Source: Ceratotherium simum simum
Lineage: Eukaryota > Chordata > Mammalia > Perissodactyla > Rhinocerotidae
Reading direction: 5' to 3'
Assembly (NCBI RefSeq): GCF_000283155.1
Contig: NW_004454177.1
Span: 29,610,790-29,674,789 of the forward strand
DNA: 64,000 nucleotides
The notes under the pieces are model-generated. The model was not told the origin of the DNA. It was given only the letters and a program-made list of their open reading frames with translations, and did not search any database. The position numbers and the translations under genes are program-made. Numbering within the stretch: position 1 is the stretch's first letter; every line of letters begins with the position of its first letter. Positions 33,525-45,556 of this stretch are shown here, piece after piece.

Positions 33525-34200
33525 ATCCTTTTGGTCACACAGCAAGTATTTTCTTGAGTACCTACTACGTGTCAGGCACTAGTCTTTGGTACAGAGATTC
33601 TCAGCTATTTATACTGCTATGGCATACATAAGAGATGATATTCACCTATCAGACATGCCTCCAATATGCAATATCATGAAATACCAGCTGTTGCTCCATT
33701 TTTTTGACATTTATGAAAGAATATTTAAATGTAACTGAGTATTGGTATTGTTACTATACAAATAATATCGAATATTGACCTTACTCTAATTTATATGACA
33801 CTAATGTTGGATACTTAAAATCATATTAGTGACAAATCACATGTAATACACCAAGACTTACCAGCATGACAAACACTGCTGCTCAGAGCCAAACTTTTCT
33901 AAGTCCTATAAGTCCAAATGAACGCCTCTTGGTCTCTCTATGTGTACCATTTTCATTCCTGCTTCTGTGACTTTGATCAGTGTCACTCTTCCATCCTAAA
34001 TCTCCTTCCTCTTTGTGCCAAGAATTTAATATCTACCTATCCTTCAAATCCAAGTTCAAATCTTCTATTTTCCTTAAACCTACCCCAATTATTTCTGCAA
34101 GTAATAATCTGCTCATTCATTGAATTCCTATTTTAAGAATTTATTGTACCTTTACAATGTATACAGCATGCTGTAACTGCCCATTTGATTTGTATCAGGC
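33525..34200. mobile_element. L2-like fragments (antisense 33525-33600, sense about 33900-34200)
   Basis: 'gagtacctactacgtgtcag' is an inverted L2/MIR terminus. The later stretch, with 'cctatccttcaaatccaag', resembles the sense L2 3' UTR but is strongly diverged. Confidence 0.5.
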
Positions 34201-34460
34201 AGCACCATTTAAATAGGCTTAATAGGATTTTCTTTATTCTTCTATTGAAAAGCTAATCTCACTTTTTAATTACTATGATGGGAAGGATACACACGTCTTA
34301 CATTTCTTTCTTTCATAGTAGATAGTATAACTTAAAAATATATAGTGCTCAAATTGGTGTGGATAGATTAACTTATGGTGACGATAGTATTCTCTATCTA
34401 TCCATTCTCTATCTATCCATGCTGATATGTCTAAAAGGTAAATTAAAAGTGAGAATCCCA

Positions 34461-34702
34461 GGGGCCAGCCCAGTGGCATAGCGGTTAAGTGTGTACGCTC
34501 TGCTGCGGCGTCCCGGGGTTCGGATCCCGGGTGTGCACCGATGCACGGCTTGTCAAGCCATGCTGTGGTGGCATCCCATATAAAGTGGAGGAAGATGGGC
34601 ATGGATGTTAGCACAGGGCCAATCTTCCTCAGCAAAAAGAGGAGGATTGGCGACAGATGTTAGCTCAGAGTTAGTCTTCCTCACAAAAAAAAGAAAAGAA
34701 AA
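34461..34702 (+). mobile_element. ERE-type SINE, sense
   Basis: Head 'ggcatagcggttaagtgtg' (A box), B box 'ggttcggatcccgg', body 'catcccatataaagtgg' and both 3' blocks, then an A-rich tail. Flanks 'aaaagtgagaatccca' and 'aaaactgggaatccta' resemble an eroded TSD of about 16 bp. It sits directly against a MER5 fragment. Confidence 0.92.
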
Positions 34703-34706
34703 AAAA

Positions 34707-34845
34707 ACTGGGAATCCTAGCATCACCTGAGAACTTGTTAGAAATCTTGAATTTTGTAAATCATCTCGGACCTACTGCATAAGTTTTTACATTTTTAAAA
34801 GACCCCCAGGTGATTCTTATGTACATTAAGTTTATGGAACACTGA
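34707..34845 (+). mobile_element. MER5-type hAT (Charlie) fragment
   Basis: Non-autonomous hAT relic: 'gcatcacctgagaacttgtt' and 'aagacccccaggtgattctt' are the hallmark blocks of MER5A/B. It ends in a diverged terminal inverted repeat near 'ttatggaacactg'. Confidence 0.75.
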
Positions 34846-35689
34846 CAAAAACAAAGCATGCAATTTTTAAATTATACGGTATTCAAAATAAACAGAATAT
34901 TTAGTATTTAGGATACAGAATATTTACAATATTTGGTTAATGGTATTATTCAAAAACAACTCTGTCTAGAAACAGAAGTCAAAAGGGAAAAGGATTATTT
35001 CATATTATTAATTTCATATTTTAAACATTAATAAGCAGTTCATATCAGCATAATACCTACACTGTATAACATATACAATCCAACATATTCTTTTACTAGC
35101 GTGGAAATTAATGTCTAAAAATGGTCAGTGACTTGTCAAAGGGCATAAAGCCTGTGATTTACATGTTGGATTTGAGCAAGTTATTCTGTTTCATTTTATT
35201 TAGTACACTTGGGAAACTAGTTAGATAAATATTACTACTAAATCCATTTTAGTGATGAAGAAACTAAAGCTTAAAAGTGATAAGAAACTTCCTTTAAATC
35301 ATAGAACAAATAAATAAATCAGAGATTCACACATACTTCTCTGTTCTTTGATACCATGCTCTCAATTGTGCTGTTTTGTGATCACAACCACCATGGCATA
35401 GATTTCCAGAAATGTGAAATAGAGAGGAAACATGGCAGATTCAAGAAAGTCAAAGAAGGTTAATTTGGAAAAAGAAAGCAAAATGGAATGTAGTATATGT
35501 TGATGCTGAAAAGGAGACAGGCTTCATTTCACAGGCCAAGTTATAGATTTTTACTTTTCTCAAAATATACAGAATCATTTTAAACAAGAATGTGATATAG
35601 ATCATTTTGCATTTGAACAGACTCCTCTAAAAGCATTATGGAGAATGTATTGGAAAGGAAAGTAGAATGGAGACAAGAAGACGTATTTT
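34846..35689. other. Unassigned, AT-rich
   Basis: No recognised feature. Confidence 0.4.
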
Positions 35690-36860
35690 ATTGCTGAACT
35701 CTAGCAAAGATTAATGGCAGCTTGGACTAGGGCATTTGGCATTAAGAAGACAGAGACAAGCAATTGAATTTGAAGACTAGAATTAAATCAATAGGAATTG
35801 GAGATAGATTTGAATATATTGAGTAAAGGTAAAAAGAAGTCTCAAAGAGGAGTTTTAGGTCTCCAGTTTGCTATTTAAATGAATGAAGTTTTCGTTCACT
35901 GACTGAGATAAGAAGCCCTAAAAGAATCGTAGATGATAAACCCTGAAATGACAATATTGATTTTGAGGTACTTTTGAACCTTTAAAGTTCAGAAAAGACT
36001 TGAAAATATGGGTCAAGGACTCAGAGGAGGCTTTGAGCTAAAGACATTAGATAGTGAATTATTTGTGTATAAAATGAAAAGTATTGTGGTCCTAAGTTTG
36101 AGGATTGGGTAATGCCAATGCTAAAAAACTGTAACAGAGATGGAGAAGTAGCAGACATGGAGGAAAGAAAAGAGAACATGTTACCTTAGAGGCCAATGGA
36201 AAAGTAGCTCTTTTGAAAGACCTGTGTAAAGTAAGCACTGAAATATGTCCTTCAGATTAAACAATATGGAGGTCTTTGGAAATTGTGATGAGAGCTGTTT
36301 TGGTGGAACACTGGGAGCAAAAGCCAGAATCAAATGGGTTTAAAAGTTAATAAGTGGGCCGGCCCCGTGGCTTAGCGGTTAAGTGCACGCGCTCCACTGC
36401 TCACGGCCTGGGTTCGGATCCCAGCCGCGCACCGACGCACCGCTTCTCCGGCCATGCTGAGGTCGTGTCCCACATACAGCAACTAGAAGGATGTGCAGCT
36501 ATGACGTACAACTATCTACTGGGGCTTTGGGGGGAAAAATAAATAAATAAAATTAAAAAAAAAAGTTAATAAGTGAGTAGACTGAGATATTAAATACAGA
36601 AAATTCCTCCCAGAAGTTTGTTTGATGAAAAAGATAAAAGGTATAGAAGTTAGTAGAAGACTTGAAATAAAAATGAGACTGGTTCGTTTGATTGTATATG
36701 TAAGATGGGAGACATTTGGGAGTTTCTAAATGTCTATAACGAAGGATTCAGTTAAAAAAAGAATATTGGAATATATATAAGATAGAAAAAATTGATTTTG
36801 AATGATTCCTGAAAAATAGGGAAGGAAGGGGAAAACAGGCGTAGGTTTTTTGGATTCTTC
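35690..36860 (-). mobile_element. L2 LINE ORF2 remnant, antisense, split by an ERE1
   Basis: Antisense L2 extending beyond the usual 3' end into reverse-transcriptase coding sequence. 35700-36060 matches the region around 'ggcagcttggactagggc'. 36245-36340 contains 'gatgagagctgttttggtgg' and 'ggagcaaaagccagaatc', which lie near the conserved RT region in L2 when inverted. 36576-36860 continues it ('taagatgggagacatttgg'). It is very old and has no open frame. Confidence 0.65.
36357..36560 (+). mobile_element. ERE1 SINE, fresh-looking, perfect 15-bp TSD
   Basis: Best-preserved ERE in the window. A box 'tggcttagcgg' and B box 'ggttcggatcc' are intact and correctly spaced, the body keeps most CpGs, and the tail is an A-rich 'aaataaataaaattaaa' run. 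TSD 'aaaagttaataagtg' is exact at 36342-36356 and 36561-36575. The site reads 'tt|aaaag', the canonical L1-endonuclease target. It splits an L2. It could still be a transcribed Pol III unit. Confidence 0.97.
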
Positions 36861-37012
36861 ATTCTACCTGAGATGCTACATGCTGCCACAGCAATGGTTG
36901 CTTGATATTGCTTGTAAAATAATTTGGTTGATCCTTAATTGCCTCTGTAGCTGTTGGTGTGTCTGATTTATGAATAGTAGCTATTCAGTACAACTTTTAA
37001 ATGTGCTAGGCT
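36861..37012. other. Unassigned
   Basis: Nothing recognised. Confidence 0.4.
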
Positions 37013-37210
37013 ACACACACACATACACACATACATAAACACACACACACCCCACATACAACTTTTTAGATTTTTAGAATAAGTCCAAATTTAGTACAGA
37101 GAATTCCCATATACAATTCTTCCAGCTTCTTGTAATGTTAACATATTACATACTGATGTTGTATTTAGAAAAACTAAGAAATTTGCAAATATGTTACCAC
37201 TTACAACTCA
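37013..37210 (-). mobile_element. CA/CATA simple repeat and antisense L1 3' UTR fragment
   Basis: 37013-37053 is an imperfect CA repeat. 37055-37210 is an antisense old-L1 3' UTR ('cagagaattcccatataca', 'gtaatgttaacatattaca'). Confidence 0.7.
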
Positions 37211-39044
37211 AAAAACATTGTGTGACATTTTAGAGGTGAAAATATTGATCCAGAGTTATACAATTGAAAGTTTGTTTAACTAAAAGGCTTGAAATTCCAA
37301 CCCCTATATCAGTGTTTCCCCAATGTCAGCGTATAGACTGGAGTTAGTTTTTGGTGATGTTTCCATAAAACTAAATTTATTCTATTAAAGTATTGATCTT
37401 TACTCTGAAAGTTATTTTTATTCCCTCTTTTTGGTACACACATACATACATACCCATACACACATAAACACACACTCAAATGAAATAGTACTGAAAATAG
37501 ATGGTAGTTTTTCTTCACGTTATTTAATTGATAAAATAAATCACTGGCAATAATATGCTGGACATATTCACATTTTTTTTTACAGCTTTGAAAATTCCCA
37601 TAATTTGGATGCCATTTGCTACAATTTATCTTCTGATTCAGCATAATTTCAGAGTACATGATGACTCTAAAATGTAGCTCTAGGGTGTTATTGTGTGTTT
37701 TTGTGCATGTGTTTGTGAATAGAAAACATATTATATAAAAACATATTTGAATGATATTCCAGAGGACTTTTAAGTATGATGTCAACTTATTGACTCTCCT
37801 AAAACTATAGGCTATAAAAATCAGAATTGTGCCTGTACACAGTAAAAACTCAGCAAATATTTATTTAATAGATGAATAAATAAAAGCATAATTTTCAGAT
37901 TTTTTATGTACTGGAAGGGAGAATGGCACATGGTGATTAAACAAGTCTTTGTTTTTAATGGATCAGGAAAGTTTGTCCAAATTACCTCTCTGGAAATGTC
38001 ACTTACAATACTCTCCAGGAGGAAATAGGGAATGAGGACCATTCGTCTATTAACATATTGTACAATACATTTTAATTTTTTGCATATGGAATCCTACTGA
38101 AGGTAACATGAATATAGTAAGCTTCAAAAAGAAAAGGGTGAGTTTCCCAGTAATGATGCATTCTGCAGGGCGAACAGATACACACGCTGGTGAGTTTCCC
38201 TTCGTCCATCAAATGAAGCAGTATTACAAAGTTAGCTTTTTGGAGTTTAAGAGAGGAAAGCTAAAATACTCTTGCTTATGTACAATTTTTTGCACATTTC
38301 TTGGAAGTTATCAGCAATATATCATTCTTTCTATCCTATCAAAATTATACTGCTTTACTTACTTCTGAAGCACTGCCAATAGCCTGAAAAGATGGTGGTT
38401 TACTATAGTGAGAACTGATTGTTCATTTTATTACATCTAGGGCCTTTGGGAAGCTAAATTATCAATTTCCTCTTCTTTTTATATCATATGATCATTAGAC
38501 TGCCTTTCATAGTGTGCTTTCATTTTCCATTAAACTTTCTTGTAATTGATGATTACCAGATAATTTGTGTCTGGACAAGGAGCCATTTGTTCCACAATCA
38601 TCTTTTCCCTCCAGCCTGATTTAGTTAGTGTCTGTAATATCACAGTTTATCACCATGGCAATAACTATAATGTGACAGATATTGGAACAAATCAAATGGG
38701 AAAAGTGTGGTTAGAAAGCAGAAGTTATTTTATTTTTTGAGTGAACAGCCTCACAGTAATCAACAGTATGTACATATTTTTAAAATATATTTATATCTAT
38801 ATTTACTTCAATAAATATTTCTTACTCTTTCAACTCTTTCTCACTAACAGAGATTTTTGATCATATGGCATTAGTATGTACCCAAGTATACATTCCTCTT
38901 TAGAATCTCTTTTATATTTTATTTTTTTCAAATAGTGGCACAACTCTACTTGTTTAGTAAAGATAATCTTTTCTTAAAGATCTTCCTTTATAATTCTAAA
39001 CAGAAAGTTGACATGTAAGAGTATATTTGGATTTACTTCTTACC
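37211..39044. other. Mostly unassigned; CA-type repeat at 37434-37477 and an L2 end at 37830-37885
   Basis: The L2 terminus reads 'gtaaaaactcagcaaatatt', followed by 'gatgaataaataaa'. Elsewhere I see no named family. The segment 38400-38720 is repeat-poor with mixed composition. The longest open frame (37309-37785, minus strand) has low-complexity composition and no family resemblance, so I do not annotate it as a gene. Confidence 0.4.
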
Positions 39045-39185
39045 TTGCCGAGGCAATGTGATATATTGAAAAGAGAATATAAGAGAAGAGAGAAGACTTG
39101 GGTTTCAGTGTTGGTTCCACCATTTGCTAGTTTTGTAACTTTCAGAAAATCTTCTTGTATATGAAAATGAGATTCAGTTACCCGA
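39045..39185 (+). mobile_element. MIR fragment, sense
   Basis: 'gacttgggtttcagtgttgg', 'caccatttgctagttttg' and 'tatatgaaaatgag' follow the sense MIR order. Confidence 0.7.
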
Positions 39186-39587
39186 TTTTATTTATATATA
39201 TACATATATATCTCACAGAGACTATAATTCTCATAAATACTGCATCCTGTATGTTGTACTTCTGGAATGAGAGAGTAAAAAGATTGCAATTACGGTCCAA
39301 TTATGGTCTCTCTCTCTGTTACCTGCCACAGAGATGGTAAATGCCTATCAGCGTGAGTCATTGAGTGACCATGTGGATCATACCACCACTGGACAAATAG
39401 GGTGAGTACTTGTCAAACCAACACTGGACGTATAGGGTGAGTAAGAAACAAACCTTATTATATTGTTGTTGAGATTTTGGATTAAATTTGTTATTTTTTA
39501 TTACATTATTAGTAGCTACTACCTATGGTATTACATATTCCACAGAATATGCTTGGTAAAAAATAAATATCAATATAAAAATTACAC

Positions 39588-39843
39588 ACAGGAGCCAGCC
39601 TGGTGGCGTAGCGGTTGAGTGCACGCTCTCTGCTTGCATGGCCTGGGGTTCGCAGGTTCAGATCCCGGGCGCGGACCTATGCACTGCTTGTCAAGCCATG
39701 CTGTGGCGGCGTCCCATATAAAGTAGAGGAAGGTGGGCAGGGATGTTAGCCCAGGTCCAATCCTCCTCAGCAAAACAGAGGAGGATGGGCATCAGATGTT
39801 AGCTCAGGGCTGATATTTCTCACACACACAAAAAAAATCAAAA
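39588..39843 (+). mobile_element. ERE-type SINE, sense
   Basis: Head 'ggtggcgtagcggttgagtg', B box 'ggttcagatcccggg', body 'gcggcgtcccatataaag', two 3' blocks, and a CA/A-rich tail. Flanks 'atataaaaattacac' (39573-39587) and 'atacaaaaagtacat' (39844-39858) match at 12 of 15 positions, an eroded TSD. Confidence 0.93.
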
Positions 39844-39858
39844 ATACAAAAAGTACAT

Positions 39859-40414
39859 TAAATATATAATTAATTATATATTTATGCATGTTCTTGGCTC
39901 ACCTCATTTCTTATCTCTTAAGAGCTTTTCCTTTTTCCACGTCAGTCTATGCTATGCATTCTTATGAGGGAGGCTTCCACTTACTACAGGAAAATGCAAC
40001 AAACATTATTAGTCTTTCACTTGTCGCATATAGCTATAAAATAAAGCTTTGTTATATTTGCCTTTGTCTAGTTACCAGTCATTAAAATTTATTTGACTTG
40101 CATCTATTTATTAAAAAAGAGAAATAGTTTAGTCATATATTTTACATCATCCTATTAATCCAAATGCATCATCAAATTATACTCCTTCAACATAAAATTT
40201 TCACTTGATGAATTGGCTCATACTGTGGAAAATATTACTGGTAAAACTGAAGTCTTTACTATGAAATACTATAAGCATTAATTCTCATATCTAAAGGTTT
40301 GACAAAATAAACTTTTTTCATAATTATCCTTTAAATAATATTAGTAAGTTAATCTTTAGGTCAATGGATTAGCAATACCAGATAAAGGCAAATGTTATCA
40401 ATAAAGTTTAATAT
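39859..40414. other. Unassigned, AT-rich
   Basis: No recognised feature. Confidence 0.4.
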
Positions 40415-40428
40415 CCCTAAGCATTTTA

Positions 40429-40573
40429 TTTTATTTATTTATTTTTTTTTTAATTTTTTGTTTATTGCAGTAACATTGGTTTATAACATTGTAAAAATTT
40501 CAGGTGTACATCATTGTACTTCTATTTCTGCATAGATTACATCATGTTCACCACCAAAATACTAATTACAACC
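40429..40573 (-). mobile_element. Short young L1 3' end with perfect 14-bp TSD, antisense
   Basis: A 145-bp, heavily 5'-truncated L1. The T run (its A tail) is followed by 'gtaacattggtttataac' and 'tttcaggtgtacatcatt', a 3' UTR typical of recently active horse-lineage L1. TSD 'ccctaagcatttta' occurs at 40415-40428 and 40574-40587. In the element's orientation the target reads TT|AAAA, the canonical endonuclease site. Confidence 0.93.
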
Positions 40574-40587
40574 CCCTAAGCATTTTA

Positions 40588-41844
40588 ATATACCTCCATA
40601 TATTTGTTTTTGTTTAATGATGTGTCTAATATGGCATAAGTAAGCATTAACTAAAATAACATGTACTGGAATCACTCTATACTGTAAACAATGAATGTTA
40701 TTGGTATTATTAATAGAGTTTAAACATTAAAGAGTTCATTTAAATATTTGGGAGTGAAGAAGGCAGCCATGGTTTAAGCCCAATGCAATCTATAATAAAG
40801 AAATTCCCTTTGTTTTTGCAACAATGTTTGCAATAATAAGACTGTTACACTTATCAAGAATCATAGACAACTTGGTCTTTGCTGTCCAGGAATATCTAGT
40901 CAGAAAAAAAGAAAAAGTTCAGAAAACAGGTCTCCTCAAATATCTAGTCTTAGTGACTGTTTAACAAACTTCTGTTTTGGTTCTCTCTTATGGAACAGAA
41001 TTAATACTTTTGTTTACTTCTGCTTAATAAATCTTAATAAATCTTAATAAATAATTTGTAAACACTCTCTGTCTCCCACTAAGTTTCTTTATTTACTCTT
41101 AATTCTTGAAAATATTTCAAGTGGATTTGGTTGCACATAATTTGCGCAGAGGAACATAGTACTTGAGGAAGGGAGCAAGAACTGTTCCTTTATTTCATTC
41201 TCATGGTCACATGGCTGTAAACAGTATGTGCTATCAGTGACAGGAGGACTGTGAGAATGTATGTCCAGTTCACCCAGAATAGTCTTCATGTATACCTGCT
41301 GTCACAAGGTCCTTCCGGTGTAGCATTTGTCCTAGATTTTTCATTTATTTAAGACACAATTATATTCAAGACTTTGTACAATGCAACAGGAAACCAAGAT
41401 AAATAAGAATGATTTGTAAATTCAATGAGTCTATTCTTGCAAAAAAGGTTTTATGTATATGTGATAATGTCTGAATTTATCCTTATCCCCGACTCAAAGA
41501 AACTAGGTGGACTTGAATGGAGAAACTGGCAAAACAGTTTCGATTCTAAAGAACAAAAAAATCCAGAATATTCTATCTGGGATATTGGTGGGATTGACTT
41601 TTGCCATGTCTTTTAAAAGAACTTGAGTGTTCTCTATGCCAAATCTAGAAGGAAAGGAGGAAGGTGATAAACATCAAGTGGATTCAGACTATGTATGGAA
41701 TGCAGTAAGCAGGACTATCGTTCTGCATAACTATGGAGCATCAGTGTCTGAAATTTATGGCTTAGGATCTATAGTCTGGCTTAAAGGGCAAGAGACAGAA
41801 AAGTAGTATGTGGAAGGAGTGCGATGGGTACAGAATCACAGAGT
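40588..41844. other. Unassigned; 10-bp tandem triplet at 41023-41052
   Basis: Three exact copies of 'cttaataaat' stand at 41023, 41033 and 41043. No repeat family or gene recognised elsewhere. Confidence 0.4.
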
Positions 41845-42068
41845 GTTTAAATCTTGGGTTCTAGAATTAGATGGAACTGTTTAGATAAGGGAAGTGGTTA
41901 TCAGCTACATGATTTAGGATAAGTTATTTAATGTCTCTCAGACTTAGTTTCCTCATGTGAAAAATGAGTATAATAATAATCCTTATGTGAGGTTCAAGTT
42001 AGATAAAATACTTATAACATGCTAGGCACTGTGTCTGGCACTACCAATTAATGTTAGTATTATTATAG
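41845..42068 (+). mobile_element. MIR SINE, sense
   Basis: Nearly complete: 'cagacttagtttcctcatgtg' core, 'gataaaatacttataac', 'gctaggcactgtgtctgg' and a 'gttagtattattat' end. Confidence 0.82.
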
Positions 42069-42710
42069 AGGAAAGAATAACATGAAATGGGACAATATAT
42101 AAAACCAGTCATTTTCATGAAAGATTGGCCTATCTATGACCTGATAAGTTCTCAACAAACTCATCTTTATAAGAGTAATAACTTTGAACAAAGAAATATT
42201 TGAAAGATGAGGCACAGTGATTCTGGTAATTAATAGAATAAATTCAAACAGAATTTAGCAGTAATTGTATTTGGTATTTAAATGTAGATCATCTTTCAAT
42301 TACTTTTCCTTCTCACTAGTTGCCCTCTGGTATGTGTAAAGTATTGTAAATCTCAAGAGTTCCAATGACTCGTATTATAGAAAGAAACTTAGGATTTAAT
42401 TTGGTTTTAAACGGTTTCTGAAATATGTATCTGAGCAGAGGCATAAGTCAAACTTCTGTTTATCTAGACTGGTCAGGGAATATAATGATCTAATTGATTG
42501 AATATTTAGGTTAATAATTCATTAGAATACATACATTCTATGAACTAATTTCTTATTTCAACAGTTCACACTAAAACTAAAGTGAAAAAATTAATTTTTT
42601 GAATATTTACAGGCCACTTGAAGATCTTACTGTCTTATGTTCTTCCAGGAACGTCATTTATTCCTTACCTTACTTAGATCTTTTCCAAACTGAGCTAACA
42701 TAAGCTCAAT
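42069..42710. other. Unassigned
   Basis: No recognised feature. Confidence 0.4.
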
Positions 42711-42719
42711 TGATTTCTT

Positions 42720-43066
42720 TTTTTTTTTTGGTTTATTGTGGTAACATTGGTTTATAACACTGTATAAATTTCAGGTGTACATCATTATACTTCTATCTCT
42801 GCATGGATTACATCATGTTCTCATGTTCACCACCCAAATACTGATTACAATCCATCACCACACACATGTGCCCCATTATCCCTTTCACCCTCCTCCCTAC
42901 CTCCTCCCCCTCTGGTAACCACCAATCCAATCTCTGTCTCTATGTGTTTGTTTGTTGTTGTTGTTAGCTACTACTTAATGAGTGTGGTCATACGGTATTT
43001 GACCTTCTCCCTCTGACTTATTTCACTTTGCATAATACCCTCAATGTCCATCCATGTTGTCACAAA
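42720..43066 (-). mobile_element. Young L1 3' end with 9-bp TSD, antisense
   Basis: Same 3' UTR subfamily as the 145-bp stub near 40.5 kb, but extending further: 'gtaacattggtttataac', 'aaccaccaatccaatctc', 'cttaatgagtgtggtcat' and 'catccatgttgtcacaaa'. It begins with a long T run. Flanks 'tgatttctt' (42711-42719) and 'tgacttctt' (43067-43075) match at 8 of 9 positions. Confidence 0.92.
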
Positions 43067-43075
43067 TGACTTCTT

Positions 43076-45150
43076 ACCTCTAACTTCAGACTCTGCTTGT
43101 TGAGAAATTCTCTCACCACCACCACTGCAGCATCAATGTAACAAAGCATATCCTCTGTGCTAAACAGTGGTTGCTCAGGGCTCTTGCAGAAAGAAACTAT
43201 CAGAAAGAATACCTTTCAGGATACATTTATGGTATCTAATCATTAATGTACCCTCAATATTGCTGGTTATTTTTATTTTAATAATAATTATTATTTTATT
43301 ATTAATAAATGAATAAATAATAGTGATAATAAGTATTATTATTTTACAAGGGACAGTTTCTTCTCCATTCTTCTCAACAGTTATTCCCAATGTTCACCAT
43401 TTCCTCAAGTCCTCTGCAGCTCCCTCTATTAATCTCTCTCAAATGGTCAAATGGCATTGCTTCATCTTTGTATAGAGGAAGCAGAGGTGATGTGACATGA
43501 ACACATATCATCTCCTAAACCCACCTGCACATTTACCTGCATCTGCCCCAGTTCTTAAGGCCTTCACAGCTGTCTTACAGGGAGGGCTAACCTTCCTATT
43601 TATGCACATAAATCATTTTCAGGCAGTATAATGCTCCATACTTGTCTGTATGGACAAGTCAACCAGGCAAGTCAGCAACGTACAGGTTCAGTACCAAAAT
43701 ATCTCAGGCATTGTTGACTAGATTTTGTTCTAATAGATGCACACTCAATCTTTTATATTATTCTAGGTTTCCAACCTCATTTTCCTATTCTCCATTATAT
43801 TTAGTAAAAGATAAAAAAATATTTTTTTAATCATTCTCCTAGTATATGTAAAGTTTTATATTGACTTAATCCAATAATGTTTATTGTGAATGTATAAATT
43901 ATCATTGTACTCACACTAGTTAATTAGTATGAACTTTTTGAGCTATGTATTTTTGTATCCTGTATGTATTTGTAAAAATGTATTAACATACGCTTGTATT
44001 TGTAAGAGGAGTTATTTTCTGTCCTTCAAAGAGGATCAGTTATGTAAAGTGTGTTCATAAAAGAAAAAAGAAAGAAAGAAAGGGAGGGAAGGAGGGAGGA
44101 GGGAAGGAAGAAAGGAAACAAAAAACGTTCTCTTAGTTACCTTATTTGTTGTTACATGTCTGTCTTCCCTGTCCTTTCCTCATTAACAAATTAAGAATAA
44201 TCTCTAATCTACAGATTTATTAATCTTTTGTTAAAAGTGAATTTTCTTAAAAGATGCACACCTTTCTAAATAATTTAGTCTTTTCATCATTCAGAACATC
44301 TATTTTATATAAAACTAAACAGTACTTTCTTCACATAAATATTTCTCACATAAAAATTAAACACTAGGATATACATGAAAGATATAGAAATACATATCAA
44401 ACAGCAGCAACTATTCTTTTTTAATTAAATACTAATTTAAGCCTAACCATAAGTATATGGCAAAATATAAAATATTACTGGATTTGGGGAGATAAACTCT
44501 TGTTATTTCCAAAGAGTTATTCATCTCAATAAAATTAGTAAATCTGATTTTCATATTTTGGTTATCAAAAAATACTTGTAGGCTTCTTAATGGAATATGA
44601 CTCATGATTTGTGAAAACGCTGATGTAAGAAATGAGTTCTGATTCAGAGATACATAACTGTTAAAATTATAGCAAAAAGATTAATTATGCTAATGGTTTG
44701 AAAAGTTTATTCAGAGTTCTTATTTCCATGACTAATCTGACCTATTTATGTAGGAGAAATATATTGGCCACTAGGAGCTAGGAATTCCATTTCTCCTTAT
44801 AGTTAATACATACCAACTGCTTCATTTTAAATTATGAGGTTCTATTTGGATTTCCATGAAGCAGCTTCTGGTTTTTTTCATTTTATTCAGAAGATCAGAT
44901 GTACTGTAAGATCCCTATTTCTTATATCCTTGAGTACCACCAAGACAGATTGATATTTGGGACCTCCATTTTCTTTATCTTTTCAGACTAATGAAGTGAA
45001 GATCTTTTGAGTTTTAAAAGGGAAATGTTATTTTAAAACCTGATCAGTTTGAAGTCCCAAAACCCTACTTACAAATAAATATGAGAGACATAGGCTTACG
45101 AAAACAGATTCCTAAATTAATTTCATTTTGATTGCTTATTTTGTAGTGGG
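43076..45150. other. Unassigned, AT-rich; ATT-rich tract 43266-43342 and purine microsatellite 44061-44119
   Basis: An AT-rich trinucleotide-like run and a GAAA/GGAA purine run are clear. Otherwise I recognise no element or gene. Confidence 0.5.
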
Positions 45151-45539
45151 TGTTGAGGTGAGCCACTTGAATATGACTTCAAGACTGAGGAACTCAGTTT
45201 TTCTGCTGCCAAGAGTGTTGGCTGCTGATGCAGCACTTCTGAGTCCCTCACTGGGAAAGCCATCCTCGTCCATTAACTGATTGATGGGGCAATACAAAGG
45301 CCCAGGCCCTTGCTTAACAGGGGACAGTTCCATAGGGCCATCCCTGCTCCAGAGCTCCCCAGAGGATTGATTGAGATCACTGTTACAAATGCACGTGGTT
45401 CAACTTTCCCTTTGCAAAATCCTGCTTTCCTCACTCCCCCACATGGTTATTCCAGAGATAACTCCCCAGTAACTCCCCAAGAAACCTACTGCATGCAAAT
45501 CTCAGAATCTCAAAGTCTGTTTCCCTGGGAACTCAACCA
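45151..45539 (+). mobile_element. 5' LTR of an ERVL-type endogenous retrovirus
   Basis: The block begins 'tgttgaggtg' and ends 'ctcaacca', so it has inverted termini (TGTTGAG against TGGTTGAG in reverse). The 3' part ('gcatgcaaatctcagaatct', 'gtctgtttccctgggaac') matches U5 of old ERVL-group LTRs. A primer-binding-site-like motif follows three bases later. No clear TSD was sought on the far side because the 3' LTR is not seen. The precise family is not assigned. Confidence 0.65.
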
Positions 45540-45541
45540 TT

Positions 45542-45556
45542 TGGTGCCCAAAGTGG
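45542..45556 (+). other. Primer-binding-site-like motif
   Basis: 'tggtgcccaaagtgg' starts two bases after the LTR end (a short spacer follows the terminal CA). It resembles the tRNA-Leu primer site that gives ERV-L its name, with two or so differences. Confidence 0.55.

Noticed and set aside
36357..36430. tRNA gene at the head of ERE copies
   Set aside because: The heads have A and B boxes but do not fold to a full cloverleaf with paired acceptor ends and are joined to SINE bodies.
37309..37785. Longest open frame in the window (minus strand, 158 codons)
   Set aside because: Low-complexity, Cys/Tyr/Asn-rich translation over a CA-type repeat and AT-rich DNA; no family resemblance, no splice or promoter context. 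Consistent with chance.
41023..41052. CRISPR-like or iteron array
   Set aside because: Three contiguous 10-mers without spacers in eukaryotic DNA; simple tandem repeat.
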